Source: Hofstenia miamia
Lineage: Eukaryota > Xenacoelomorpha > Acoela
DNA: 64,000 bases
Direction of reading: 5' to 3'
Assembly (NCBI GenBank): GCA_004352715.1
Contig: SCFE01000015.1
Location: 77,368 to 141,367 of the forward strand
The translations under genes and the position numbers were made by a program. Below are positions 1 through 10,769 of this stretch, piece by piece. Numbering within the stretch: position 1 is the first letter of the stretch; every line of letters begins with the position of its first letter. The notes under the pieces are model-generated. The model was not told where the DNA came from and searched no databases. It saw only the letters and a program-made list of their open reading frames with translations.

Positions 1-1
1 A

Positions 2-1468
2 TGCACGGTGTTGGACCATTTTCATGGAGAGGATATTTCAATTGACTATAGATTTGAACAAAATATTGACGAATCCTGTGCATTTTCCGAATACCATTGT
101 TGTGGGAATGAACATCAGTGCAACGAAGAATGTTCTGTTGCAGGATTTTGTAAAGTAACCGTTGAAAAAAGTATTGATGACATGCAGTTTATTGGAGCTA
201 GAGATACCTTTACATATACAAGACATTTCGTTCAAAAAGGTGAAAAGCTCAACTGCTTAAAACGCATTTTGCCCTTTGAATTAACTCATGAAGGTGAGCA
301 TATGTGTTCAAAGGACATCAATAAGTTTCATTCATGTGATGAAACTTGTCCGACATGTGAAAACATTTGTGATAAGCCCTTTGGACACCTCGAACTGGGG
401 GACAATCTGCATAACACAAGTCATGGAAATATGACAAAATGCAGTTTCATTGCAAATGCAGACGATTTTGAGATCGGAGCTCACAAGTACAAAGTGGGCG
501 AGCCTGCAGTTGCTGAAATGTGTCATATGTTTTGTAATTCTTTAGGCCGAGGTCATATTCATGTGGTGGAATGTGATACTCCTGAAATTGGGTGTATATA
601 CAGTGCGAAAGACGATTTGAGACAGCATCAAACTTGCAAATATGGGCCAGACGTAGATGTTGAAAAAGATGAAATTCAACACAGTAAATATTGGGAAACT
701 ATAGGCTGGCAAGATCCCTGCACTGAGTCAGACATTGCAACATTTAGCAAATGCCCATATTTTTGCTCTTCTGATATACATGAATCTAAAAGAAGTTTCT
801 GTATTGGAGACTTGTGGCATGAACCATTCAAGGATAGCATGTATAATTTTCAACTAGAAAATCCATCCCTAAGCAAGGAAGGCCATGCTTTCAACTGAAC
901 CCATGGCTCAAGCAAATTTCATTTTATCTTAGCTTTGGATGATTCAGGATCAATGAGAGGAGCGCCTTGGCGAGCTCTAATCAGATCAGTGGAAGCCTTT
1001 GTAAACTCGCGAGTTTCAATGGTCTCAAAAGATAAATTAACTATTGTGATGCACAGCAACACAACACTGGTAACTGCTGAATATATTGACCTAAAATATT
1101 TCCATCCACGTATGTTGTGCTTTAGGGTTGAAGGAAATGACTTCACAGCAGCGCTGAATGATATAGATTGCATCATAGATAGATACAAATCAAAATCAAT
1201 TGCTCCTGTTCTCGTTTTTATGTCAGATGGAAGATGTCGCAATGGACAATCAGAAATGCGTAAAATTTGTGAAAAATATAAGGCTCCATATAGTTTGGAA
1301 TGTTTTACAATTGGTTTTGGAAACCACCTTTTTACTAATCTTGAAAAACTTGCAATGCTTGGTGGAGGGGATTTTATCCAATGTCCGACTGAAATAAGTT
1401 TGAAACATGCGTTTGTCAATATTGCTGCAAAACATGCTTCAACTGTTAGTGTAAGTGCCTCAAAATAA
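2..1468 (+). pseudogene. 3' end of an upstream giant GTPase/VWA gene copy, in-frame stop before the VWA domain
   Basis: This is the C-terminal part of a second copy of the gene at 48460-54750; it aligns colinearly with residues about 1609-2096 of that protein, and its 5' part lies outside the window. It carries the end of the Cys/His-rich region (to about 890) and a von Willebrand A domain (935-1440) with the metal-binding MIDAS signature DDSGS followed by MRG, the GNDFT threonine segment and FMSDG. A TGA at 896-898 interrupts the frame just before the VWA domain, at the codon that is TGC (Cys) in the other copy. The frame then stays open for about 190 codons to the TAA at 1466-1468. No true start exists here: the first codon of the open stretch is a GTG inside the domain. 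The stop most likely marks a truncated or pseudogenised copy; a recoded TGA is a weaker alternative. The 3' flank is homologous to that of the other copy. Confidence 0.85.
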
Positions 1469-1528
1469 GTAATTTGTAAATTTATTCTGTTTAAGTTAAG
1501 AGGCTAAGCTTATATTATCATTTAGTTT

Positions 1529-1534
1529 AATAAA
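1529..1534 (+). promoter_or_regulatory. polyadenylation signal AATAAA after the upstream gene copy
   Basis: AATAAA lies about 60 bases after the TAA of the partial gene. The surrounding 3' UTR matches the 3' UTR after 54750, including its AATAAA at 54820, so the duplication included the transcript end. Confidence 0.6.
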
Positions 1535-1539
1535 ATAAC

Positions 1540-4105
1540 TTTCTCAACATATTCCTATATGAATTTAAATACATTCTTATGGCATATTACTAAATACATA
1601 TAGATGTGAATATAATTCCAGATTTACATTTACTTAAATGTTTATTCCTTAATTTATTTTAGGCTTATTTTATCAAAATTATAGGATTCAATGTCTTAAC
1701 TATTATAGAATTCCTAAAACTACGACCTTTATTATACTACGTTTTGTAGCAAATTGCATTTTACTTTTACAAGATTTGTCCAAACTGTTTTCTTTAAAGA
1801 AATTATTCAAAGCAAATTTGGAGTTCGTTAAATTGGAGTAAATATAATGAACATGTACAAGATATTCACAAATATAATTTTGTCAAACTTCTGTGAGATT
1901 AACATATTGGTTTTCGCATTTGGATTAATTTGATCGAGTACTCTTTTGAAATGAGAAATATCTTGGTTTTAACCCTGTTCTTTGACCCTGCCAGTATTTT
2001 TACCAGATCATTTTATTTTAGGAAAGTAAGTCTTGTATTGAAAATTCATCTTTGGTCGCACTGTCTATCATATTGCGGAGGAAAAGACGTGGTCTTCTGA
2101 CTGCTTTCCTTCAAACATTGAATTCTTCCCAGATCTTATCACATTTGGTCTATCATTTCTTGGCCTTCTTATAATGCAAAATTGTAACTTGTTTGTGGTT
2201 TTGTGAGGCAACTTGTTGAGCTGAATGTGATTTGCTAAGAAGAATAACAGATTTGGTACGCAACAATTGGTATTATATTTGTGTGATCAAGCAAAAACGC
2301 AGTCTGTAGCAATTGGGCAAACATCTATATTTGCTGGTTAATTTCACGCTTGGATTCCAGTGCCCAAACTGGCTCACACAAAATGTTCGGCTGCTAAATA
2401 AACCCGCCAGTTGGTGTTAATTTCACGCCCAGTGCCCAAACTGGCTCACACAAAAGCTTTACATCATAAAAACACCAAATTTCAGTTTGTAGAAGACCTC
2501 CATAAATAAATCTCGAATTTCTCCAACAACAGCATATTTGTCAACTTCTCTAATTGCTGTCGTCTGTTTACAATATTAATTTCACTGCATATGGCAAAAT
2601 TTAAAGCGCTTCACAAACATTGCTGCACGGTAAATCACCCTTAAAATATTGAGTTCTCTGTAGTTGTCTCTGTTTCGTTCAGCACATATGTATATATATT
2701 GAAAAAGCTGAAGAAGACATTTCGATGTCAGAAGGGAGACAATAACCTTTACATAGTTCAATGAAATTTGTTGGTTGCTATTTTGTTACTATTCGATTTG
2801 CGAACAGGAACATAATGCGCATTCTTTCCTTGTTCAGAATCTACCTCTTTGGTAGGATTTAAAAATGTTTTTGGTGATTCTGAAAGAATATTTTGTCGCC
2901 GAATTCGTGTGGGAATCTCATCTCCTATTTTCTATATCATTGATGTCACTTTCTTAAACTGTTACAAAAGCTCTTTAATTTTTTATAGAATTTCTTTTCA
3001 AAAATTTTTTTAAATAAAATCGAAGTCTCTGTACACAAACATTACATATTTGAATGCCAAACTACTTATCTAAATATTAATTCACCCTCTAAACAACAAT
3101 CACCTACTAAGAGAAGACACAATGCTACATACAGATAATGAACGTGCTGAGAAATGATCAATGTTAAAATCAATGATGCTACCATTTTCATTCCATTTGA
3201 ACAGGGAAAATAATAGGTTTATAATTATCCCAAAGTATCTTTGTATATATTCCTTATCAATGTGCTAATCATGTTGTGCATAACAAATTTAAATTGAATA
3301 TTTTTAATTTAAGTAAGTTTAAAAAATTTTTTACGTAGGAACATAGAAAAATATTCGCAAATAATTTTAACTTGTTTTCTAGAAATACTCACTTAATGCT
3401 GAAGTTTTGCAAAAAAATATTCTCATAATAACTATTTAAATATTCACATTTCAATAAAATTTAATCAAAGAATTTATATTTTAATTGGATAAATTTAATA
3501 GTTCTTGAAGGATATTCACTAATAAAATGAATCAAGAAAATTTGGTATTTTATAAAAAATTAGTGAAACTTTAAATTTTGATAGATTAGGTATAACATCA
3601 TCTCTATCAGTATCAGTATTATCTACAGTACCATCTTGAGCACACTCATTCTCTTGATGACTATCGAAATCATCTTATACTTATGCTTCGTTTTTCATGA
3701 GAATATCAAGCATAGTGGATGCGTTCCTTTAACAAAGGTGTCTTGCCCTCATAAGTCATATCAAGCCTCAAATAGATGCTAAGGATTGTAAACCACGCAA
3801 CTTATTTGAAATAAGAACATAGATAACAGTGACTACTTTTAAATCACATGTTCGTCCAAGAGGCTAGACCAATTAAAACATTGATTATATAAGAGACATA
3901 TTTAAAATATTTACTAAGCACGTACCTACTGTAAATATATTTTTTAGAAATTCCATTGCTTCAACATAATTTGATAACAATCAACACATAACAAAAGTAA
4001 GTAAACGATTAAAAAATGTAGTCCTATGTAGGCTTAATGAAAGAATTGCAATTCATGAAAGAATTTCAGTTCCTGCAAACCCCATAACCCAGTAAAATGA
4101 ACCTT
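1540..4105. other. intergenic AT-rich sequence, no gene recognised
   Basis: No open frame with recognisable protein similarity. The only structured item seen is a short direct repeat at 2337-2455. The rest is simple AT-rich sequence. Confidence 0.6.
2337..2455 (+). repeat. short direct repeat, two units
   Basis: A unit containing GTTAATTTCACGC and CAGTGCCCAAACTGGCTCAC occurs at 2337-2382 and again at 2416-2455; the second lacks a few internal bases. The spacing is about 79 bases. It may be a small tandem duplication or remnant of a dispersed repeat. Confidence 0.7.
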
Positions 4106-4108
4106 AAA

Positions 4109-4250
4109 AAATTTGCAAATATTTGCAAGTATTGTGCAAAAACTTGCAAATCTTGCAAGATATAAGTATTTGCAAGAACTTGTAAAGTACTTGCAAATAC
4201 TTTGCAAGTTTTACAATTATTTGCAAATACTTTGCAAGTTTTGTAAGTAT
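4109..4250. repeat. degenerate array of the palindromic word TTGCAA
   Basis: About 140 bases in which TTGCAA (mostly as ATTTGCAAGT or ACTTGCAAAT) recurs at irregular spacing of about 10-25 bases. Spacing and flanks vary, so it is not a simple satellite. A second array of the same word is at 10549-10766, and the two share a stretch of about 50 bases. Confidence 0.7.
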
Positions 4251-4430
4251 TTTTTTTGAAATTTTGACCGGTACTTAAAATAGTATAAAACGTTTTGAGG
4301 GAGCCTTATATTGATATTGAAGCGTTGTAAGACGTTTTAATATACACATTATGAGTTTTCTAAACATATTAGTAATACAATTTTAGTCAATTCTTTAATG
4401 CCATCTAGTGTCAACCGACAGTATTGTAAT

Positions 4431-4620
4431 GCATTTACTAAACGTTTGTTAAACGATTTTAAACCATTTCTAAATGTCTTCTAAATTGCTTCTAAATTTT
4501 TAAAATGCACATTGAGAACATTTTCTAAATTTCTAAGCTATTTCTAAGCGTTTTTTCAATCATATCTAAATGTTTTAAATATACTAATTAATGTTTAAAA
4601 ATGTTTTTTAATATGTTATG
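4431..4620. repeat. degenerate array of TTTCTAAATG-like words
   Basis: The word CTAAAT/CTAAAC with T-rich spacers recurs about a dozen times over 190 bases with irregular spacing. It lies 180 bases downstream of the TTGCAA array and has no coding potential. Confidence 0.5.
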
Positions 4621-4624
4621 TATT

Positions 4625-6440
4625 TCATATTTGTGTGGATATCCAAGTTAATGAAATTTGTAAAACTTGTAAAACATATAGAAATGTACAAGTGTTGTTC
4701 AAAGCTTTGAAAACATGGAAGTGCTGTAAGTTGCAAAATATATTGTTTTAAAAGTCATGTAATTAAGTTTTCAATCCAAACTGTTACATTATATGTGATT
4801 ATGTGATGCTTGTAATGTTTAAAATGCCAAATTTCCATGATGAGTTTTTGTAATGTTGTAATCTATAATAGTCGAATTTTCTTGAATAAAATTCACAAAA
4901 TCTTGGATAAATTATAGCCTTCCAAAACCTTTATTTATAATAAAAAATATAGTTAACTGAGGAGTTTGATTTGCATATCATATATATATATGTTCTTATT
5001 CGATCACGTCACAGACAATGTTATTATATTACGCACCACGTCTTCATCAAAACAATTCACAAAAATAACTATTACATGTTCTAATACTACGTTTCCCGCA
5101 TTATTTTTCTACAGCGTCAGTCATAGCAAAACAGCAACTACACGTGGCAATTGAATTTTAAAACATTGGAAAATTTATCTACCCTATTGAAATTGAGTAT
5201 AGAAAATTGTTATTTGATGAAAGAAAAATGTGTTTTTGTCAAATTTAGGAAGAAGCATAATCACGAAAACTCAACATTTGTCCAACTGGCAGTCTCAAAG
5301 GTTAAAATGAGTCTGCAGCAGGTTAGTGATTTCTATGAGTTAAAACAGTATTGGCATGCTGAAAACAGGGTATTTTGCAATGTGTTTCTAAATGTGATTT
5401 TCCAAATTCTTAGAGGGTTGTTCGAGTCAATTATCAATAAAAAAATTTAATGTTCTACGTCAATTATTAATTATCAATGATCTTAACGAATATAGATAGC
5501 TAAAATTATATTTTTAATAATTTTTTCAAGGAAATCTTGAAAATAAAAAGAAACATCTTATTTTCATGGGGAATGCAATAAAGCTATCGCCAGTTTTGCC
5601 TTATGGTTTTAAACTTAGGCATCGTTTGGGAAACATGTCAGCCCAACCTGGGGTTGGATCAGGTTGCGGGTTAATCTATAACTGTTACAGTGGAAGAAAA
5701 TGTCATTTTTGTGGAAAGTTTGAAAAATATTTTTTAGCATTTTCTATCATAACCAACTTTCTACCGATTTGTTTACTTGTATTAAAAAAAATGTATGTTG
5801 ATAATTTGATAACTCAATGTTTGCTAATATATGCATTTTATCAAAATTTTTGTACTTCGCAGCGGTTCTAACTAAAAGACTACAATGTGTTCAAAGTATA
5901 AAATGTTTTAGACCCCTAAAATATTTTTTGTCAAAAATTTACTGCTAGCTAACCCTAATTCTAATACATTACTGAAGAACAACATCATTTCTCAATTAAT
6001 ATCGACCACTTGTGTATGAAAAAAAATTTTTTGACCTATATTAAATAAACTATAAATAATGATGTCATAAAAACTTGTTTTGTGCCATGAAAATTTCCAT
6101 GTCATGAAAAAATGTGGCTTTTCTTCGAAAATTATATTTTAAATCAGGTTTTATTTCAGAATATCTGCTATCCAGCAAAATCTAATAAACAAGTTAAATT
6201 TTATCGGATTCCGGCACATCCCTAACTGCAACTGTAACAAGACAATATCAATTTGTATAAAATGCAAACAGCCAGTTTGTGGAAAGGGTCTTAGTATCAC
6301 ACATGCGATATGTATATAGATTACTTGTAATCTCTTAGTGTTTGGTACTCACACTAAGATCTAATTGAAAAATCAATGTTTTAGAATTTCAAAGGTGAAT
6401 ACTAATTCTTGAAAAACCTTCTTGGGTGTTGCCTGAAGTC
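4625..6440. other. intergenic sequence, possible MITE debris
   Basis: Only small open frames without recognisable similarity (for example 5566-5871, 101 codons, unconvincing composition). Near 6205-6230 the reverse strand reads TAGGGATGTGCCGGAATCC, which looks like a hAT-type element end, but no partner end was found. I do not call a gene here. Confidence 0.4.
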
Positions 6441-9400
6441 ATTGGGTAATCAAAATATTCGTGCAGCTATTCTTCAAAAATGTAGAAATCGGATCTTGAC
6501 AACATCATGTTGCAAGAGCCTTTTATAAGAGTAACTGACAAGTTTTGCATAATATGACTCAGCGAGTTAGAAAAACTAGTATAAGTGGCACTTCGACATT
6601 GTTCAAGTTTTGAAATGCGTGACATTGTTTTAATGGCAGTATTTGACCATCCTCCTAAGACTTCAGCTGCTAGGGGGACAAACAGAATCCCTTCTTTTTC
6701 ACATGAAATTGCATGAGTTTGATATTTCCTCTCTTCTGCCTGGCTTATACTGTAACTTGCTTCTGAAGATGCATGACGTAAATTTGATGGTTGCAACGAA
6801 GAAGTTACAGTGACATCTAGGGCAGCAGGTTGGCCGCCAAGCCACGAAGGAAGGAAAATATCGCCAGGGCGGGATAGACTATTTGATATTAAACCCTTTT
6901 TTTCACATGCTGGTGACAATCCTGCAGAACTACAAATAGAATATATGCGGTCACGTAAACGATCATGTCTACTAATCCTATCACCATTACCATTGCAAGA
7001 GACTGCGTGATCACCCCATATATCCTGAACACCAGAAGAACAGAATTGGCATTTGCGTTCAGTTGCAAATAACTGTAATCCTAGACGATAACGGGAAGCA
7101 ACGCGAAATTCTTCTGGTCGAAGGTGAAGGCCAAGTTTCTTTATTGGTGCAACTGTTAACCAAGAACCGGCATATGGCAATGAAAGGGACTGAAGTCGTG
7201 CTTTTTCACGAAGAGAAGAAGCATTAGAAATAAGGTTTTTGAACTTTTCATTATCAAATGATCGTTGAAGATTTCGTTGAGTTAGAGAAGAAGTTTGAAG
7301 TTCTTTGGACATATCAATAAGGAATTTGTTCTCAGGAAGATTGAGTAGATCAATACCGGTGAGATCCTTCACTAACTTAGCTGAAGCAAATAATGACCCA
7401 GTATAAGCTGATTTGTGAAGCTCTGAAATATGACGAATGCCCATGCCAGATAATGATGTTGGAAGCCCAGCTTGTTTCCAAGCAGATTCAGATAATACTG
7501 AGCCAACTAGCAATTCAAAGGAATCACGTTGGGCAGAATCAAATTCATGTAGAGCACTTTCAACTTCAGGGGAAGGACATGTTGTGCGAATAGAATAAAT
7601 TAATTTAGGAAAACCTAAGCAAGTTCGTAAAATTCCGTAAGCACAATGAGGGTCTTCAAGCATATCTAATTTATCAAGAACTCTCTTAACTTTATTAACA
7701 CGTTTGAGCATATGGGCAGCTTTGCATTGGTTTGAACCAACCATTGAACCTAGAATCTCAATTCCATCGGAGTTGTTCCGAGTTATTTCAGTATCAATAG
7801 AATTGAACTCAGAATTGCACCATAGTTCACATTTGTCAAGTCTTAATTTTAAACCTGAAATAGATTCAAACGACTTTAAGATGTTTATAACTTTAAAGAG
7901 CTCTTCTTCATTCCCTCCAAATGTACCGTCATCCAGAAACCAAGAATGCTGATTTAAGTTTGGAACATTTTCGTTGATAGAATCTAGAATAGGCATTATA
8001 CCAATTGCAAAAAGGAGTGGTCCAAGAGGATCTCCTTGCTGAACACCAGAAGCACTTAAAATGCATTTATTTTTGTAAAAAAGAAAACTATGTTCCTGGT
8101 AGCAAAACTGTGCAAACGCATGAAGCCCAGGAAGTCTTTCTTTTAACTGGTTTAACATAAAATCTCTTCTTAAACTATTGAATGCGTTTTCAAAATCTAT
8201 TTGAAGAATACCTGAAGAAGATAGATCACAAAATTTTTTCATGGTAATTCCAGTAGCATGTATGATTGCTTCTGCGCCTCCTTTAATTCCGACACCTAAC
8301 TGATGAGGGGTTAGAAATTCCAAAGCATCATTTTGACATGAACGTAGAATGCATTTTGCTGTAAGGCGACGAAGAATTTCTCCAACAGCAATTGGTCTTA
8401 TTCCGCCAGATCTTTTGGTCAATGCAGTAAGAGAAGCACCACAAAGAAAAGGTGTTAGAAAATCAGGAACACCTTTGCGAGCAAGCAAGTTAACCATGAG
8501 AGTTATTTTATTTAAACAAGACTGTGATTGTTCGGCAACCTTGCAATTAATTGCATGAATAAAATGTTCAGGATACATTTTAGTTGGACCAGATGAAGTG
8601 CCAGATGGGAAAGCTGTTAAAGCTTTAAGGACAGTATCACAATCCATTTGATATGCAGGGAATTCTGAAACGGACTTTGTTGGTGAATTTTCAAGTGGAT
8701 GTAATTTTTTCAGCTTTTTGAAATTTTCGATAGTGTTAGGAGCTAGCCCCTCTGAGATTAAGACCTTTGCAGCATGGCCAAACTGTCCAATTTCACAAAG
8801 CTGAAGTGAATTTCGAATTTGAATAGGACTTGAAGCATCTTTTGATGGTCTCTGTTTGGAATGATCAACACCTTCTTTCCAAAGATTCATTATATCATCT
8901 TCTCGCCATCTTTGGATTCTATTTCTTATTATTTCAACAAGTGGGTTTCTACTTTTTTTCCCACCTCTTTTGGGTGCTCTTAAGATGCACTTAGAAACAG
9001 CAAATAATTTTATCCAGCTTTTTTCTTCGTTAGGATTCAAAAGACAGCCATTTAGTAATGAAACAAGAACACGAGACCATTCTAAGCGAACACTTTTTGG
9101 GATGTAGCGGATTGTTGGAACATGAGATTTGTAAATTTCGAAAAGAGAAGGAAGACCGCGATGAGGTGGCTCGGAAATACTAGGATTATCAGATGAAATT
9201 GAATCACTCAGTCTAAGTTTATCAAAATCTTGAGTGAGACTTGTTCCTACTAGTGAGAGCTGATCAGAAGTTGCTGTAGGTGGACGACATTTGGAGCAAC
9301 AGAATTGTATGACATTGTTAGGATTATTAATACCAGCACATTGAAAATGAACCCATTTCTTGCATGACAAACATTGAATACAAGAATTTGGACAGCTTAA

Positions 9401-9720
9401 ACGACATATCACACATAAGTATTTGAACACCATATCATTATAAGCTTTCAAGCTGGCTATTTCTCGGTTTTGATCTTTATTGATAATGTAAAAATATTGT
9501 ATGTATAAAAAATGTTCACAGCTATTACGTTTCCCACTTGTTGTGTAGTGATTTGAACATGTATTTTTTTTTTGTTTTACAATTAGGAAAAAATTCTTTA
9601 GATATATAAAATAGTCAGAATAATGCAGTTCATAATGCAATAAAAAAATTTATTAGAACTTGAGTAAATTAACACATCTTGTTCTTCTAGGTATAAGTGA
9701 AAAGGAAACTTTCTATAATA
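6441..9720 (-). mobile_element. RLE-type (R2-like) non-LTR retrotransposon, approximate extent
   Basis: Envelope around the intact ORF. The 5' side is at high coordinates (leader about 9434-9720) and the 3' side below 6467. Boundaries are guesses: no poly-A or simple-repeat tail and no clear target-site duplication was recognised. TTGCAA arrays lie about 2.2 kb and 1.1 kb away on the two sides but need not be related. Confidence 0.55.
6467..9433 (-). CDS. non-LTR retrotransposon polyprotein: PHD-like finger, reverse transcriptase, restriction-like endonuclease
   Basis: Single ORF of a site-nicking LINE of the restriction-like-endonuclease (RLE) type; it would copy its own RNA into DNA at a nicked target. 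The open frame runs from 9640, but residues 1-69 contain no ATG and look like leader sequence; the first ATG is at 9433-9431, giving 988 residues. Numbering from the open frame: Cys-rich PHD-like finger at 75-118; RT core with motif A IDFENAF (481-487), motif B SGVQQGDPLGP (531-541), motif C FLDDG (568-572); a CQFC...DHAVSC zinc knuckle (864-882); then RLE motifs SRPGDIFLP (923-931) and AALDVTV (939-945). This order matches R2-like RLE elements; an N-terminal PHD-type finger in place of C2H2 fingers is a variant. There are no stops or frameshifts, unlike every other element here, so it may be young. The exact ends and any target duplication were not found. Confidence 0.93.
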   Translation of the reverse strand: MVFKYLCVICRLSCPNSCIQCLSCKKWVHFQCAGINNPNNVIQFCCSKCRPPTATSDQLSLVGTSLTQDFDKLRLSDSISSDNPSISEPPHRGLPSLFEIYKSHVPTIRYIPKSVRLEWSRVLVSLLNGCLLNPNEEKSWIKLFAVSKCILRAPKRGGKKSRNPLVEIIRNRIQRWREDDIMNLWKEGVDHSKQRPSKDASSPIQIRNSLQLCEIGQFGHAAKVLISEGLAPNTIENFKKLKKLHPLENSPTKSVSEFPAYQMDCDTVLKALTAFPSGTSSGPTKMYPEHFIHAINCKVAEQSQSCLNKITLMVNLLARKGVPDFLTPFLCGASLTALTKRSGGIRPIAVGEILRRLTAKCILRSCQNDALEFLTPHQLGVGIKGGAEAIIHATGITMKKFCDLSSSGILQIDFENAFNSLRRDFMLNQLKERLPGLHAFAQFCYQEHSFLFYKNKCILSASGVQQGDPLGPLLFAIGIMPILDSINENVPNLNQHSWFLDDGTFGGNEEELFKVINILKSFESISGLKLRLDKCELWCNSEFNSIDTEITRNNSDGIEILGSMVGSNQCKAAHMLKRVNKVKRVLDKLDMLEDPHCAYGILRTCLGFPKLIYSIRTTCPSPEVESALHEFDSAQRDSFELLVGSVLSESAWKQAGLPTSLSGMGIRHISELHKSAYTGSLFASAKLVKDLTGIDLLNLPENKFLIDMSKELQTSSLTQRNLQRSFDNEKFKNLISNASSLREKARLQSLSLPYAGSWLTVAPIKKLGLHLRPEEFRVASRYRLGLQLFATERKCQFCSSGVQDIWGDHAVSCNGNGDRISRHDRLRDRIYSICSSAGLSPACEKKGLISNSLSRPGDIFLPSWLGGQPAALDVTVTSSLQPSNLRHASSEASYSISQAEERKYQTHAISCEKEGILFVPLAAEVLGGWSNTAIKTMSRISKLEQCRSATYTSFSNSLSHIMQNLSVTLIKGSCNMMLSRSDFYIFEE

Positions 9721-10540
9721 GTTCTTGTACGTTACGTTTTACATGAATAATGCGCATGCAAAAATATTAAAGTAAAAAAATTTCAGAAAAATCTATTTGT
9801 AAATTTATTGTATGCCAGTAATGAACCTATGCAAATGGGTCAATCTCCCGCTTGGCACTTCTAGTGCAAATCTCATTACTATGCTAGTTTTTAGTTAGAT
9901 TTCATATCAATGCAATGGAAATTTTTCAAATGGTCAATGTCAATATTTCTGAACCTTCTGACTGCATTCTTGCAATTGTGAATGTTTTAGCTAATAGTTT
10001 GTGTTTCAAAAAATGACATTTTTCACATTACGCCAAAAATGAGCTTGTGTGTGTAGTTCGATACTTATTGATTACAATATTCAAGGATTACAGTGCAAGC
10101 TATGGATTAATTCCGTTTGAGATTAATTACAACTCAATATTTTATAAGCCATAAATAAGGAGGCTTTTTTCAATATTTTAATTTAGGCTTTGTTTATATA
10201 CAATATTATTTTTTAGACCTTAAAAAATATTAAAAATATCCGACGTGCTCACTAAATCGAATCATCAAATAAATTTATTCATTTGTACATTAATAATTGA
10301 TATCTTAGAATCTCTAAGTACACCATTCCCAAAGAATCCTAAGCATGGGTACAAGCACGTCTTGCTATTAGCTGTCTTCAGCTGATCGTCTGAATAAATG
10401 AAGTTCTGGTAAAATATTGTTTTAAGTTTCATTATGTTTTTAGGTATTAGACACTCGTCAAAAGAATGAAAACTCAACCATAAGACAAGACATTTGCATA
10501 TTTGAATGTTTTGTTCGAATTTTTATTGAATAGTAAAAGA
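9721..10540. other. intergenic, nothing recognised
   Basis: AT-rich sequence without convincing open frames or repeats. Confidence 0.5.
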
Positions 10541-10548
10541 TATATAGA

Positions 10549-10766
10549 ACTTGCAAATCTTGCAGATACTTGTATAATTTTAGAATTTTACACAATTATA
10601 CCACAAAAATTTGCAATTATTTGCAAGTAAACCACAAAAATTTGCAAATATTTGCAAGTATACTGCAAAAACTTGCAAATAATTGCAAGTTACTTGCAAA
10701 TCTTGCAGATATTTTGTAAAACTTGCAAAGTTTTTTATAAATACTTTGCAAGATTTTGCAAGTTTA
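10549..10766. repeat. second degenerate array of the palindromic word TTGCAA
   Basis: More than ten TTGCAA-centred words (TTTGCAAATATTTGCAAGT and variants) at irregular spacing. The core from about 10634 aligns for roughly 50 bases with 4107-4160, so both arrays belong to one family. An open frame crosses it on the minus strand only because the words lack stops; I do not regard it as a gene. Confidence 0.7.
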
Positions 10767-10769
10767 AGT

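Noticed and set aside
919-1419. 166-codon frame antisense to the VWA domain
   Set aside because: Shadow of the conserved sense frame; the sense strand carries the MIDAS residues and aligns with the second copy.
5566-5871. 101-codon frame with a possible membrane segment
   Set aside because: No recognisable similarity, AT-driven composition in the second half, and no supporting splice or poly-A context.
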